A DNA stretch of 64,000 nucleotides, from NCBI RefSeq assembly GCF_050947875.1, contig NC_134568.1, positions 199,120,258 through 199,184,257 of the forward strand, read 5' to 3'. Below the pieces are notes generated by a model that did not search any database, had not been told where the DNA came from, and saw only the letters and a program-made list of their open reading frames with translations. Positions 10,547 through 19,635 of the stretch are shown here, in pieces. How positions within the stretch are numbered: the stretch's first letter is position 1; every line of letters starts with the position of its first letter. Source of the stretch: Dermacentor variabilis (taxonomy: Eukaryota; Arthropoda; Arachnida; Ixodida; Ixodidae). Both the position numbers and the translations under genes were made by a program.

Positions 10547-13064
10547 TTAAGCCCGCGACATTTCCGTGTCCGAGCCGTCGGATTCTGTTACGCAGTGGCT
10601 TACTTTAGTTTTTGCCGAGCCTGCTCCTATCGCAATTGCGCGTTTTTTGGTGGGAACAGCCTTCGAGACTGCCTTAAGAGGAAGCTTTAGCTCGGGCCCA
10701 ACTCCGACGCGGCCTATTCAAATACATGTAAAACGCAAAAACGTTTTTATGAGATAACCGCTGGACCGATTTTGATGAAATTTGTTGCATATGAAAGAGA
10801 AAGTTAAATTCTAGTGACTGTTGGAAGCGGAATTTCGATTTAGGGCTTGAATTTTCTTAAAACGATTTTCAAATATTTGACCGTTTGAAAAAAATAGAAG
10901 CACGAAGTTTACAAATTCATAGCTCTGCATCAAGAACTGATATCGCGGTTCTGTAAACGGCACCCATTAGATCATTCAAAGCGGACAAATTAAATATGTC
11001 ATTTTACATCTTACGTGAATTTGTTACGTTGGTTACAACGGTTTTGCAAAAGTTGTATTTCCCTATAATTAAATTTTTTTATATTCATGTGTAACATATC
11101 AATTTTGTCCGCTTTAGATGTACTATTAGTTGCAATTCACAGAATTGTATTATCATATTTAGTGGTTGAGTGACAGAGTTGTAAACTTGATAGTTTCGTT
11201 TTGTGAAAATTTTCGATTTTTGCCAATTTTTAATAAAAAATTGACAACCTAACTCAAAAATTCGAAACCAACAGTCACTAGATTTTAAGTTTGTCTTTTA
11301 AATGCAACAAACCTCGTCGAATTTGGTGCAGTGGTTGCCGAGAAAAACGAATTCTCCTTTTACATGTATTTAGATAGGAGCACTCGAGCTAAAGCTTCCT
11401 CTTAAGCTGTTCCGCCACGAATACCTTGTGTTTCTAAGTCGTTCGTGCATAGTTGTTGAAATTACGTTAACCTTTGGCTAACTAAGTCATAATTTCATGC
11501 ATAAATATTTTCAAGTTTTCCGCCATCATTGTCTGGATCTGCGCTGCCGTTATCTGCGCGTTATTTGAGATTTTGGTTGTCGGAGACTGCGAGGAGACGG
11601 AGTTCATATCTGCCGCCGCTTTCGTTTTGGCTATTTCTTCAGACTGACGCGGCGTTTCCAGCTGTTCTATTGTTCTATTGAAGCGCGCCTCTAACTCTGA
11701 CATTTGTTTCTCAAGTGACTGTCGTTTGTGTTCTCCTGAGAGCTGTTCTCTTAGTCGCGCATTTTCCTTTTCCAATTTCTGAATACGTTTATCGTTTTCA
11801 CTATTATTCTGTTTTGGAGCAGTGGGAGAAACAACCCTCGCCCACCTCACCTGCTGTTTTTTAGGCAGTGGCGAATTCGACCGCTGCGATCTGCTTCCGT
11901 ATGGAGATCTGAATCTAGATCGGTGCCGGTAGAAGTCCTCCTCTTCCGTCGACTCGAACCAGCGCCCCGGTGCCTTTCTGGTGTTTTGTCCCGGCCGAGC
12001 GCTCCCGCGATCGAGACCGGCGAGTCGTCTTCACGCGCTTGGCGGCAATCAGTTTGTTCGGGCACCGACGCGTCTCGTGCTCCGCCGCCCTGCACACGGT
12101 GCACTTCACATTCGTGTCCTTGTCGGGGTGGATTTTCGAGTCCGCAGCCACGGCATATGTTCTTGGGGTTCGGACAAACGTCCGAGCGGTGTCCTTCTTG
12201 CATGCACTTCAGACACATTTGGATTGTTGGCCTGTACTCCGTACACCGCATCTCTACTCCCATGTAGTACACGCATTTGGGGCGCGTGCCTCTCGATAAG
12301 GTGAGGAGAGCAGTATTTGAGCTTCCTAGCATTCGGGCCCTTTCGATGGTGACTCCTTGGGTCCTGACTCGCAGGTGTTGCTGGAGATCTGATGATTTGG
12401 TGTCTGCTGGGAATCCGTGAACCACCCCTTTGTAGCTATAATCTGGATCCACTACGTACACGTTGAAGGGGTGTTGCTTGCCTCGCAGCTCCATGCACGT
12501 GCTTCGACGAATGACGTCCGCCACTTCCAGTGAAGGTGTGGAGACGATGATGATATTCGTGCCCTCTCGGATTCACAGTATGAAATCCTCTCCGGTGATT
12601 TTTTGCTGGTTTGGTCCGTTTCCTGTGATTATCGTCCCGGTAGCCCGAATAATCGCTTGTGGTATTTCTGTTCTCAGATATTCCTTGAGCATTAGTCCCT
12701 TGTGGGGTTTCAGTATTATCTTGATGTTATCCTGATGGTGGCAGAGGCTTCCCCTTACTCGGGCGCATGTTGCGACGACCGATTTGCCCGTCTCCTTTCG
12801 CGCCGCCTGCTGATGGCTGTCCGTTTATGTTATTCTTGTTGTAGGAAGCCTTTTCCCTGTCGTTGTGCTTGACAGCCTCTCGCTGTCGCCGCGATAGAAC
12901 TAACTGCCAGCCGTCCGTCGCCTGGTTGTGGGCGGCGATCTCTTGGCTTGTGCTAGTCCCCGCTTCGGAAATTATTCTTGTGTTCCCGTTTTCGTCCGCG
13001 TTGTTAACCGGATGCGGGGGGGGGGGCGGGTTATTTGGAGGTCCATGTCTTCTGATGTAGCCAT
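10547..13064 (-). pseudogene. LINE family C ORF1 (gag-like, CCHC zinc knuckles), disrupted
   Basis: Starts at the ATG at 13064 (MATSEDMDLQITR). A low-complexity N-terminus with GWQLVLSRRQRE leads into an RRM-like region (DNIKIILKPHKGLMLKEYL to VADVIRRSTCMEL). Three zinc knuckles follow: CLKCMQEGHRSDVC, a variant CRGCGLENPPRQGHEC and, after a frameshift, CTVCRAAEHETRRC. A coiled-coil-like segment (RIQKLEKENARLREQLSG) precedes IFMHEIMT and a stop at 11482. A frame ending ESDGSDTEMSRA continues beyond the inserted TTAA element to a TAA at 10547-10549, so the original C-terminus probably lay there. Frameshifts near 12740 and 12150 and a TGA near 12570 break it. Confidence 0.75.
10678..11401. mobile_element. 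724 bp fold-back MITE at TTAA, inside LINE C ORF1 tail
   Basis: Ends are a perfect 17 bp inverted repeat (GAGGAAGCTTTAGCTCG) flanked by TTAA at 10674-10677 and 11402-11405. The inversion continues imperfectly for roughly 170 bp per arm: TACATGTAAAA near the left end is matched by TTTTACATGTA near the right end, and CTAGTGACTGTTGG is answered by CCAACAGTCACTAG. There is no transposase frame. TTAA targets are typical of piggyBac mobilisation, which is the inferred source. A related half-element lies at 48840-49175. Confidence 0.8.
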
Positions 13065-13355
13065 CTCCTACACTCGGCAGAAGCGATCCGGTTATTAAGT
13101 GGTGAGGCGGTCGCTCACGCGCTAAGCCTTTTGAGGCCTAACGGGGCTTCCGCCGCTTCGAATTTTCAAAGTCGCGTGGGATGATGAAAAATTCCCTCAT
13201 GGACTTGGACTTGGTCTTGAAACAGCGTTTGTCGAGTGGAACCCGATCGGATAGTCGAGGCTGGTGCAGTTGACGAGTTTTCGGCTAAAACATCGATAGT
13301 CGGCGTAACCCATGTGAAGAGCGTGTTCTGCCGGAACTTCGTCGTCTTCTTCCTC
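13065..13355 (-). promoter_or_regulatory. 5' leader of LINE C (probable internal promoter region)
   Basis: 291 bp between the target duplication and the ORF1 ATG. LINEs of this type usually carry an internal promoter here. No specific promoter element was identified, so the regulatory role is inference. A C-rich run lies just inside ORF1 near 13017-13027. Confidence 0.4.
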
Positions 13356-13368
13356 TGCCACTGGCAAA
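13356..13368. repeat. target-site duplication, 5' side of LINE C
   Basis: TGCCACTGGCAAA, paired with 6844-6856. Confidence 0.85.
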
Positions 13369-15987
13369 GTTTTTAACTGCAGTTTTAGAATCGCTAATAA
13401 TGATTTTCGCGGTGGTATCACTTATAGCCAGAGCTATAGCTGCCTCTTCCGCTTCCTCTGTATGCATACAACTAAATGTTGCTGCGGAGTGGGCCTGGCC
13501 TTGATTGTTGACTATGCCTATAGAGAACGCATCTCGACTTGTGTATTCCGCAACATCGACGTGGACTATATCCTGCAGGCGCGAGCAGTATTTATGTAGA
13601 GCTTTAGCTCTTGTTCTCCTTTTGTCCTTGTGATGTTCAGGATACATGTTTTTTGGTATTGGGCCTATCCTTATATTTCTGTGGTATGTTAGTGGGAGTT
13701 TACATATCGAGGTGTGTGTGGATCCGTATTGCATCTCCAGATCGTCCAGTATGTGTCTTCCTACTTCAGTTTCGGATAGCCTCTCCAGCTACCTGGGCTA
13801 GTTTGTGTGCGTGGGCCAGCTCCTCAGGGTATTGTGGATTCCCAATTATAGGAGCTTCTCATTAGCCGTGTATCTAGGGAGGTGAAGGGCTGATTTGTAT
13901 GACTGTCTAATTATAGGCAATCGATTTTCTTCTTTTAAGCCGTGTAGGGGTGCAGGTAAGGAACGTACTATCCGGCTCAGGACGAAGGCTTGGACAAGTT
14001 GCCTGAGATCCGCTTCCTTCATGCTTTTATGTTTGTTTGCTACTCACTTAATTAGCCTGTTTGTTTGTTGACCTCTTTCCCAACGCACCCTATTATTTCG
14101 CTCAGGGTGACCGCGTTATTTCCGTTATTTTGTACGTGCATCCCCAGGATTTTAAGAGTCTGCCCTACTTGTATAGTATGTGCCATCTACCACCACCTTG
14201 ATGTCCGGGTGAAGTGTTTTTGCTGGTGGTCAGAAGCCTTAAGATCACAAGTCCTGACATCAGAGACCTATTTGATTCGCAGGACATGATACTCGGTCTG
14301 CCTCTGTTTGTGTGTTTCCTCTATCTCACTATATCGTTTCCGGTATTAGCCCAGAGGGTGATATCATCAGCGTACACTGAGTGTCTTAGACCAGGGATTG
14401 TGCTAAGTGCGGTAGCTAGCGGTATAAGATAGATGTTAAACAGGAAATGGGATAGTTATGATTCCTGCGGGGGTTCCTTTGCTGCCAAGTTGCAATGCGG
14501 AAGACGCTACGGAGCCTAGCGGGAGTTTGGCAGTCCTGTCGGAGAGGAAGGCTTTGATATAGTTGTAAGGTTTGTGCCCGACACTGAGTTTCTGCAATGC
14601 AAGCATGATTGCTTCGTGCTTAGTGTTGTCAAATGCTTTTGTTAGATCTATATAGGCTAGGACAGCTCTAGTTATTTTCCTGTGAATATATAGGTGTAGA
14701 ACCTCTTCTGAGAGTCTTAGCATGATGTGTTGTGTTGATAGATTTGCTCTCAAGCCTATCATAGTGTGCGGGAAGTAATTTCTGTCATCCATGTGGCTCT
14801 GCATCCTGCTTAGAATTACGTTCTCTAGCAGTTTGCCTAAGCAGGGGGTGAGAGATATGGGCCTGAGGTTCTGCAAGTCAAGCTTCTTTCCCGGTTTCGG
14901 GATGAGGACGATATTTGCATGCCTCCAGGATGAAGGGAGTTGACCTCTTTCCCAACATTCGTTAAATTATTTAGTAATTGCTTCGATCGAGGCATCATCT
15001 AAGTTTCTTAGTGATTTGTTTGGAATCCCGTCCGCGCCTGGAGCCGAGGTAGTCCGGAGTCTTTGACGCGCAGCTAGCACTTCAGACTCTTGGATCCCCT
15101 CGTCCAGTTTGTGGTTCGGGGTTCCCGAGTAACTCGACAGAGAAACTGTTTGATCTGTCTACGTATCTGTGTCTGAGTTTCTCGATGAGTTCTTTATCTG
15201 CGGGTGCTCGGTTATGCGCTAGTCTAATGATGTTTTTTTCACTGTGAGCTATTTCGCTGTTCTCCGGATCGAGCAGGTGTATGAGGACGTGCCAAGTATC
15301 CTTGAGCCAAAGTCTGCCACTCATATGGTCGCAGACTTGGCCCCATTGTTGCCTGGCAAGCTGTTGCGCATAATCTTCTATTTATTTGGATAGCTTTGCA
15401 TTTTAATGCGCAGTGGCCGATTGAGTTTCTGCGTTTGCCACCTTCTCTGCAGACGGTCATATGCTTCCCACATATGTAGCAGCCGACTGTCCACAGATTG
15501 TGGTGCCTCTGAGGATGGGATTGATTTGGTAACTGTTTTAACATCATTGATGAGATCTTTGACCCATTCCTCTAGATTAGTTATCTCATTCCCTGCGTTT
15601 TGATCTCTGAGTTGCCTGAATTTCTCCCAGTACGTAATTTGGACTATAGTTTCCTGCTCTACCTCTGATATTTCTGGCAGTTAAAGTAGCTGCCACTATG
15701 TAGTGGTCACTACCTAGGTTAGTCATGGTGTTCTGCCATGTGACTTGCCCTATATGCTTTGTGAGTGTCAGGTCCCGAAATGTGTTAACCTGTGTGCTCA
15801 TGCCAATTCTAGTAGGACTGACTGTGTCTGTGCGTAGCGTAAGGTGCGCATCCTGGATGTAATTCCAGGGGTGCGCGTGCCTTTCTTGTTATTCACTCTG
15901 TATCCCCAGGCCATGTTTTGGGCATTAAAGTCACCGACTGTGATCAATGAATTCTGTTTACAAATTTTGAGTGCACTATTTATTTGC
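13369..15987 (-). pseudogene. LINE family B ORF2: endonuclease end, linker, RT and RNase H first half
   Basis: Continuation of the LINE whose 3' end is at 6229-6843. Minus-strand motifs in order: SLITVGDFNAQNMAWGYRV (about 15957-15900) and NLGSDHYIVAATL (about 15715-15675) of the endonuclease; linker pieces at 15547-15082; RT with NLRPISLTPCLGKLLENVI (about 14870-14815), LAYIDLTKAFDNTKHEA and catalytic YADD at 14374-14363; thumb remnants at 14300-13740; RNase H motifs DVAEYTSRDA, EEAEEAAIALAIS and IISDSKTAVKNFA. The frame is broken several times. The piece stops at the LINE C duplication. Confidence 0.8.
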
Positions 15988-16148
15988 CAAGGTTGACGAC
16001 TGGGCGTGTTGGTATAGCATATGTATTGGAGGTTGGAATGCGCAACTTTCTGACGAGACACACAGAAGAGACACACCACAGAGTGCTCTGTGGTGTGTGT
16101 CTCTTCTGTGTGTCTCGTCAAAAAGTTGCGCATTCCAACCTCCAATAC
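15988..16148. mobile_element. ~160 bp palindromic insertion in LINE B endonuclease
   Basis: Positions 16023-16148 form a near-perfect palindrome. About 62 bp arms (GTATTGGAGGTTGGAATGCG outward, its complement at the other end) meet at a 2 bp centre, with one mismatch and one 2 bp indel. A 35 bp unique piece (15988-16022) completes the insertion. CACTATTTATTTGC ends at 15987 on the left and CGCTATTTATTGC begins at 16148 on the right, so a target duplication of about 11-13 bp (CTATTTATT core) is visible. The endonuclease frame on the far side resumes as SNPKGGHPTIIEAINS. Confidence 0.7.
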
Positions 16149-16282
16149 GCTATTTATTGCTTCGATAATGGTAGGGTGTCCTCCCTTTGGATTGCTGTAT
16201 ACAAGTATGAATGTGGCGGGTATGCCTACCGTTTGTGGAATTAATTCTACTAGGGGACAAGCCAAGTCAGACATTTCTAGGT
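16149..16282 (-). pseudogene. LINE family B endonuclease, upstream piece (5'-truncated end)
   Basis: The minus strand reads MSDLACPLVELIPQTVGIPA, then TFILVYSNPKGGHPTIIEA, the middle of an endonuclease domain (the YSPP/YSNP motif). The N-terminal endonuclease motifs and ORF1 are absent, so this copy of B is 5'-truncated near 16282. Confidence 0.65.
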
Positions 16283-16312
16283 CATAGTTAATTTCCTTTC
16301 CCTTTGTCCTCT

Positions 16313-16695
16313 TGTAGCTTCAATGCTAGTCAAGGAGGGAAGGTGTTGAAGGTTGAAGTCGGCGCCCCTCGATGATTCGAGTGCACGGTGGCAGCGCGAA
16401 GGAAGAGCCGTTGTCCGACGAAGTGACGTTTTATTCAAACGCCGAGGCGTCTCTCCGAGTCCAAGCCCGAAGCTCCGCTTTTTTTCCTCCACACAACCAA
16501 ACATGACTTTTTAAGCCCTCAGTTGTACAAAGGATTCGCAAACCAGCCAATCATACATGCGAGTTCACATCATTGTAACCAACAGCACAACCACCTTCGT
16601 GCCGCACACGGCATTAGATAAAGAAGTGGCACTCTTTAGAACACGCCAGGGGATAGGATTTCTCAAAGACACGTGCCACCTCCCTCTCCCCTACG
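16313..16695 (-). mobile_element. probable solo LTR, 383 bp
   Basis: In minus orientation it has a TTAAAAAG element near 16515, AATAAAACG about 80 bp downstream near 16435, and an end reading CATTGAAGCTACA at 16313. That is the TATA-R-polyA-U5 order of an LTR finishing in CA. The opposite end should start TG but reads CG, and no target duplication was found. No internal region adjoins it. Confidence 0.45.
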
Positions 16696-16702
16696 TTGGG
16701 CT

Positions 16703-18345
16703 GCGAAGATGGATGGATGGATGGATAGCGGCTATACCCTTTGTAACGGGCGGCGGCTGGCGCCACCTAGCCTTTTGCTCCCCCTCCTATTTCTTTTCTT
16801 TCGTTATATCCTCTTCTCCCTAAACTAGTTTTCACTCCCCTCCTCCCCCCAAAATAACAATCTAAAAAAGTATAAGAAATATTATCTCCACGATTTATGG
16901 TATTATCTCTCCCTTGACTTCCTCCACCAATCCTCTAGCCTCCCCTTCGTTACTGCCACTCTTTTCTCGTCTATTTGCCCTCGTTCCCCGGGAAAACCCA
17001 ATGCCCCTTCCATATCTGCCACTGTTCCCTCTGCCAGAGTCGGGCGAAGGTCTGTGCATCTCAGCACTATATGCTCAGTGGTCTCCATTTCGGCTCCGCA
17101 AGCTGTGCACCAAAGGTCTACGACTTCAAATTTAGCCCTGTATGTTTTCGTTCTCAAAACCCCCGTCCTAGCTTCGAATAATAGTGAGCTACCCCGCGAG
17201 TTATCAAATAAGAGGTCTCTCTTAATCTCCTGTTTTTGTGACCTATACATAGTTAGCGCTGGCTTTCCGAGCATTCTTTCTTCCCACATTTTTCTTTCCG
17301 TCTCCTTTACCTCCTTTCCCACATTAGAACCACGTTGGACCCCCTCCCTCGGCTGTAGGTATCTATTCCTCAGCTTCCTCGTTCTGAGTGTCCACTTTGT
17401 GTTCAAACTTTTCATGTATAGATATTTGTACACTTTTCCTGCCCACCTTTCTTCCTCCAGTGCTGGGAGTCTCTGTTCATATTTTAGCTTACTTATTGCC
17501 TCTCTACCTTCGAATGACGTCCATCCGATGTCCCCTTGCACTCCCTCATTAGGGGTGTTCCCGTGCGCTCCTAAGGCCAACCTGCCTACACTGCTCTGTC
17601 TCGTTTCCATGCATGCCTGAACTTCCGATTTCATGCACAGTACTGAATTTCCGAATGTGAGGCCAGGTACCATAACCCCTTTCCATACGCCCCTAACCAC
17701 CTCGTACCTATTATAGTTCCATAGTGCCTTGTGTTTCGTTACAGCTGAGTTCCTTTTCACTTTTTCAATCATAATTTTTTCCTGTTCTTCCAAGTACTTT
17801 TTGCCCTCGTTTAGCCATATGCCCAAATACTTGTATTTTTCAACATGATCAATCCTAGTGCTTTGTATTTCCAATGGTTCCCGCCTTTCTTCCTTGTATA
17901 CTATTATCCCAGACTTCTCTCTACTGAATTGCAGTCCCAATTTTTCTCCCTCCTCTCCGCATATGCTCATTAGTTCCTGTAGCCCTACTCGGGTGTCAGC
18001 AAGCAGTACAATATCATCTGCATACATCAGTCCGGCTAGTACTTGAGCTACCTTCTGCCCTTCCAGGATATAGCTTATGTCGGTTCCTATTGTGCTCTGT
18101 TCTAGTCTCTTTTCCATTTGGCTCATGTAAATCATAAAAAGCAGAGGCGACAATGGACAGCCCTGCCTGAGACCTCTTCTTATTTTAGCTGGCTTTGTAG
18201 TTTCCCCCTCCCTTGTTATCTCTACCTCATTATCTGTATAGACTTGTAGGATCCCAATCATCTTTCTACCTAGACCATATTCCCTCAACTGGCACCATAA
18301 CTTTTCTCTGATGGCCCTGATGTCTTCCCTCTTTTCACCTGCAAA
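16703..18345 (-). mobile_element. LINE family D, 5'-truncated copy
   Basis: The 3' end is a tetranucleotide tail (ATCC on the minus strand, 16711-16726) about 180 bp past the ORF. The 5' side stops abruptly near 18345 within RT. The single open ORF inside is described separately. The tail ends in a microsatellite, unlike the AATAAA-type ends of B and C. Confidence 0.8.
16903..18345 (-). CDS. LINE family D reverse transcriptase, open but 5'-truncated
   Basis: The largest undamaged coding stretch in the window: 461 codons from the first ATG at 18288, with the frame also open upstream to the truncation (REDIRAIREKLW). It shows RT motifs GLRQGCPLSPLLFMIYM, catalytic YADDIVLLA (YADD at 18024-18013), GLQFSREKSGIIVY and VEKYKYLGIWLNEGKKY, then a thumb and a long C-terminal domain with a zinc-finger-like CTACGAEMETTEHIVLRC. 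There is no RNase H. The RT motifs before the fingers-palm junction and the endonuclease are missing, so it cannot act alone. Other D pieces lie at 5866-6228, 19636-27697 and 37372-37980. I leave the clade open. Its lack of stops suggests a young insertion. Confidence 0.85.
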   Translation of the reverse strand, partial: FAGEKREDIRAIREKLWCQLREYGLGRKMIGILQVYTDNEVEITREGETTKPAKIRRGLRQGCPLSPLLFMIYMSQMEKRLEQSTIGTDISYILEGQKVAQVLAGLMYADDIVLLADTRVGLQELMSICGEEGEKLGLQFSREKSGIIVYKEERREPLEIQSTRIDHVEKYKYLGIWLNEGKKYLEEQEKIMIEKVKRNSAVTKHKALWNYNRYEVVRGVWKGVMVPGLTFGNSVLCMKSEVQACMETRQSSVGRLALGAHGNTPNEGVQGDIGWTSFEGREAISKLKYEQRLPALEEERWAGKVYKYLYMKSLNTKWTLRTRKLRNRYLQPREGVQRGSNVGKEVKETERKMWEERMLGKPALTMYRSQKQEIKRDLLFDNSRGSSLLFEARTGVLRTKTYRAKFEVVDLWCTACGAEMETTEHIVLRCTDLRPTLAEGTVADMEGALGFPGERGQIDEKRVAVTKGRLEDWWRKSRER

Positions 18346-18841
18346 CGGCCGTCATGCAAGCTGCCGAGAATGTTCCGTGAAATCGCGGATTATTGACTGC
18401 ATATCCGCCGGACAGCGTTCTACCCTGCCAGTACTGAGAAATCTGTCTCCCGTGCAGCTGTGTGCCGGTTCGCTTGAAATACAAACACCATAATTGGGAC
18501 CCGATGGCAATCGCACACAAAAGCATTCCTCGGCCATAGCCGGCTAAGTGGTTTAAAGCTACCGCCATCTTCACGGGCATTCTTAGCAGGCGCACGCGGA
18601 TGCCAAACATCAAACCGGCTGGGCAGCGTCGCGTCGCCCAATTTCCGTGACCGAGACCGTCGACGGGACATTTGAGGAGTGCATGGGCATTAGCGGTGGC
18701 GGTGTCCTCAAGCACCCCCAGCTTTCATCTTCACACTTGAGTGTTGCCCGCGTCCCCTCTTCGCGGAACCCACATGCGTGCCTCATTTCCGGTTATTGGC
18801 CGATACAGCAGGTGTGAGCTCGCCCTGCGCTTTGCTGTGGT
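18346..18841. other. unassigned, probably repeat-derived
   Basis: The minus strand is open from 18715 to 18335 (126 codons, Met/Leu/Arg-rich, e.g. GIRVRLLRMPVKMAVALNHL), and other frames are open across it too. No domain recognised. Overlapping open frames on GC-rich DNA argue against a real gene. Confidence 0.35.
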
Positions 18842-18852
18842 CGCCTAAACTG

Positions 18853-19036
18853 AATAATAATATAATAATATTTGGGGTTTTACGTGCCAGAACCACTTTC
18901 TGATTATGAGGCACGCCGTAGTGGAGGACTCCGGAAATTTTGACCACCTGGGGTTCTTAACGTGCACCTAAATCTAAGCACACGGGTGTTTTCGCATTTC
19001 GCCTCCATCGAAATGCGGCCGCCGTGGCCGGGATTG
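18853..19036 (-). mobile_element. Ruka-type tRNA-derived SINE, 5'-truncated, with exact 11 bp TSD
   Basis: The body includes GGGGTTTTACGTGCCAGAAC and GTGCACCTAAATCTAAG, characteristic of the Ruka-type SINE of ixodid ticks, with an AT-rich 3' tail (ATAATAATA) at 18853-18873. The tRNA-like 5' part is mostly missing. CGCCTAAACTG flanks it at 18842-18852 and 19037-19047. Pol III-transcribed family mobilised by LINE machinery (family knowledge). Confidence 0.85.
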
Positions 19037-19047
19037 CGCCTAAACTG

Positions 19048-19600
19048 GGCCACACAATAACAGCAAGGTCAAGTCCCTAATCTCAAGCTGACTGTCATGT
19101 TCTATGGTCCTCGAATTTGTCTGGACTAATATGGCGATTTGATATTTCTCTGAAATTTTCTTTTCGTAGGATTTATAGTTCCACAATTTGACATTGCCAA
19201 GTGCTTCCTGCAAGGCAATAAAGTCGGGGAGTTTTTCTTTAAGTTTTTGTACGTGGAACTGCTGGTTACTTCGTTTTTTTTTTTCCCGAAGCTTCTACAG
19301 TTTTCACTGCCATGTTGTTATGTCATTATGCAGTCCCGCCATGTTGAAGCACATGGGGAAGGGTTCTGGAAACTACCTGGCACCTGAAGGTAGTTGCACC
19401 CTGGAGGTAGATGTAAAGCTGGCAAAGGCTGCTTCTTGTTTGCTATGTCTGATCTCAAGTACTTCGATTCTGCTGCCAATTTGTGCGGGAAATTGTGAGA
19501 AATTTTGCTCTAGCATGGATTAAATTTCATCCATGGGGTCGTTATTAGTCGGTAGAGGTCACCTTTTTGCGGGAGGAATTTTAGCGATATTGTAGCAACA
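19048..19600 (-). pseudogene. I-clade-like LINE fragment: ORF1 end and start of endonuclease
   Basis: From 19600 leftward the minus strand gives ORF1-like MLEQNFSQFPAQIGSRIEVL and HSKQEAAFASF, then an ATG near 19313, then QFHVQKLKEKLPDFIALQEA (about 19260-19200) and LGNVKLWNYKSYEKK. PDFIALQE is the catalytic-Glu motif of the LINE endonuclease. Frame breaks are present. It ends near 19048 at the SINE duplication, and the rest of this LINE was not found nearby. Confidence 0.65.
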
Positions 19601-19635
19601 CCGGTTGGGTGTCGATTTGCGGCGCGGGCTGCAGC

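Larger units (their letters stand above)
6857..13355 (-). mobile_element. LINE family C, nearly full-length I-clade-like non-LTR retrotransposon
   Basis: About 6.5 kb, or ~5.8 kb without the later insertion at 10678-11401. On the minus strand it has a 5' leader (13355-13065), ORF1 with CCHC knuckles, ORF2 with apurinic-type endonuclease, RT and RNase H, and a short 3' end with CAATAAAGTTTC near 6875. It is flanked by a 13 bp duplication with one mismatch and sits inside the RNase H domain of LINE B. ORF1 plus EN-RT-RNase H places it with I-clade-like LINEs; the clade name is inference. Frameshifts and stops in both ORFs make this copy inactive. Confidence 0.85.

Noticed and set aside
17054..17620. 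188-codon plus-strand frame
   Set aside because: Antisense shadow of the open family D RT frame, whose motifs are clear on the minus strand.
18335..18715. 126-codon minus-strand gene
   Set aside because: Other frames are open over the same interval, no motif is recognised, and it abuts repeat boundaries.
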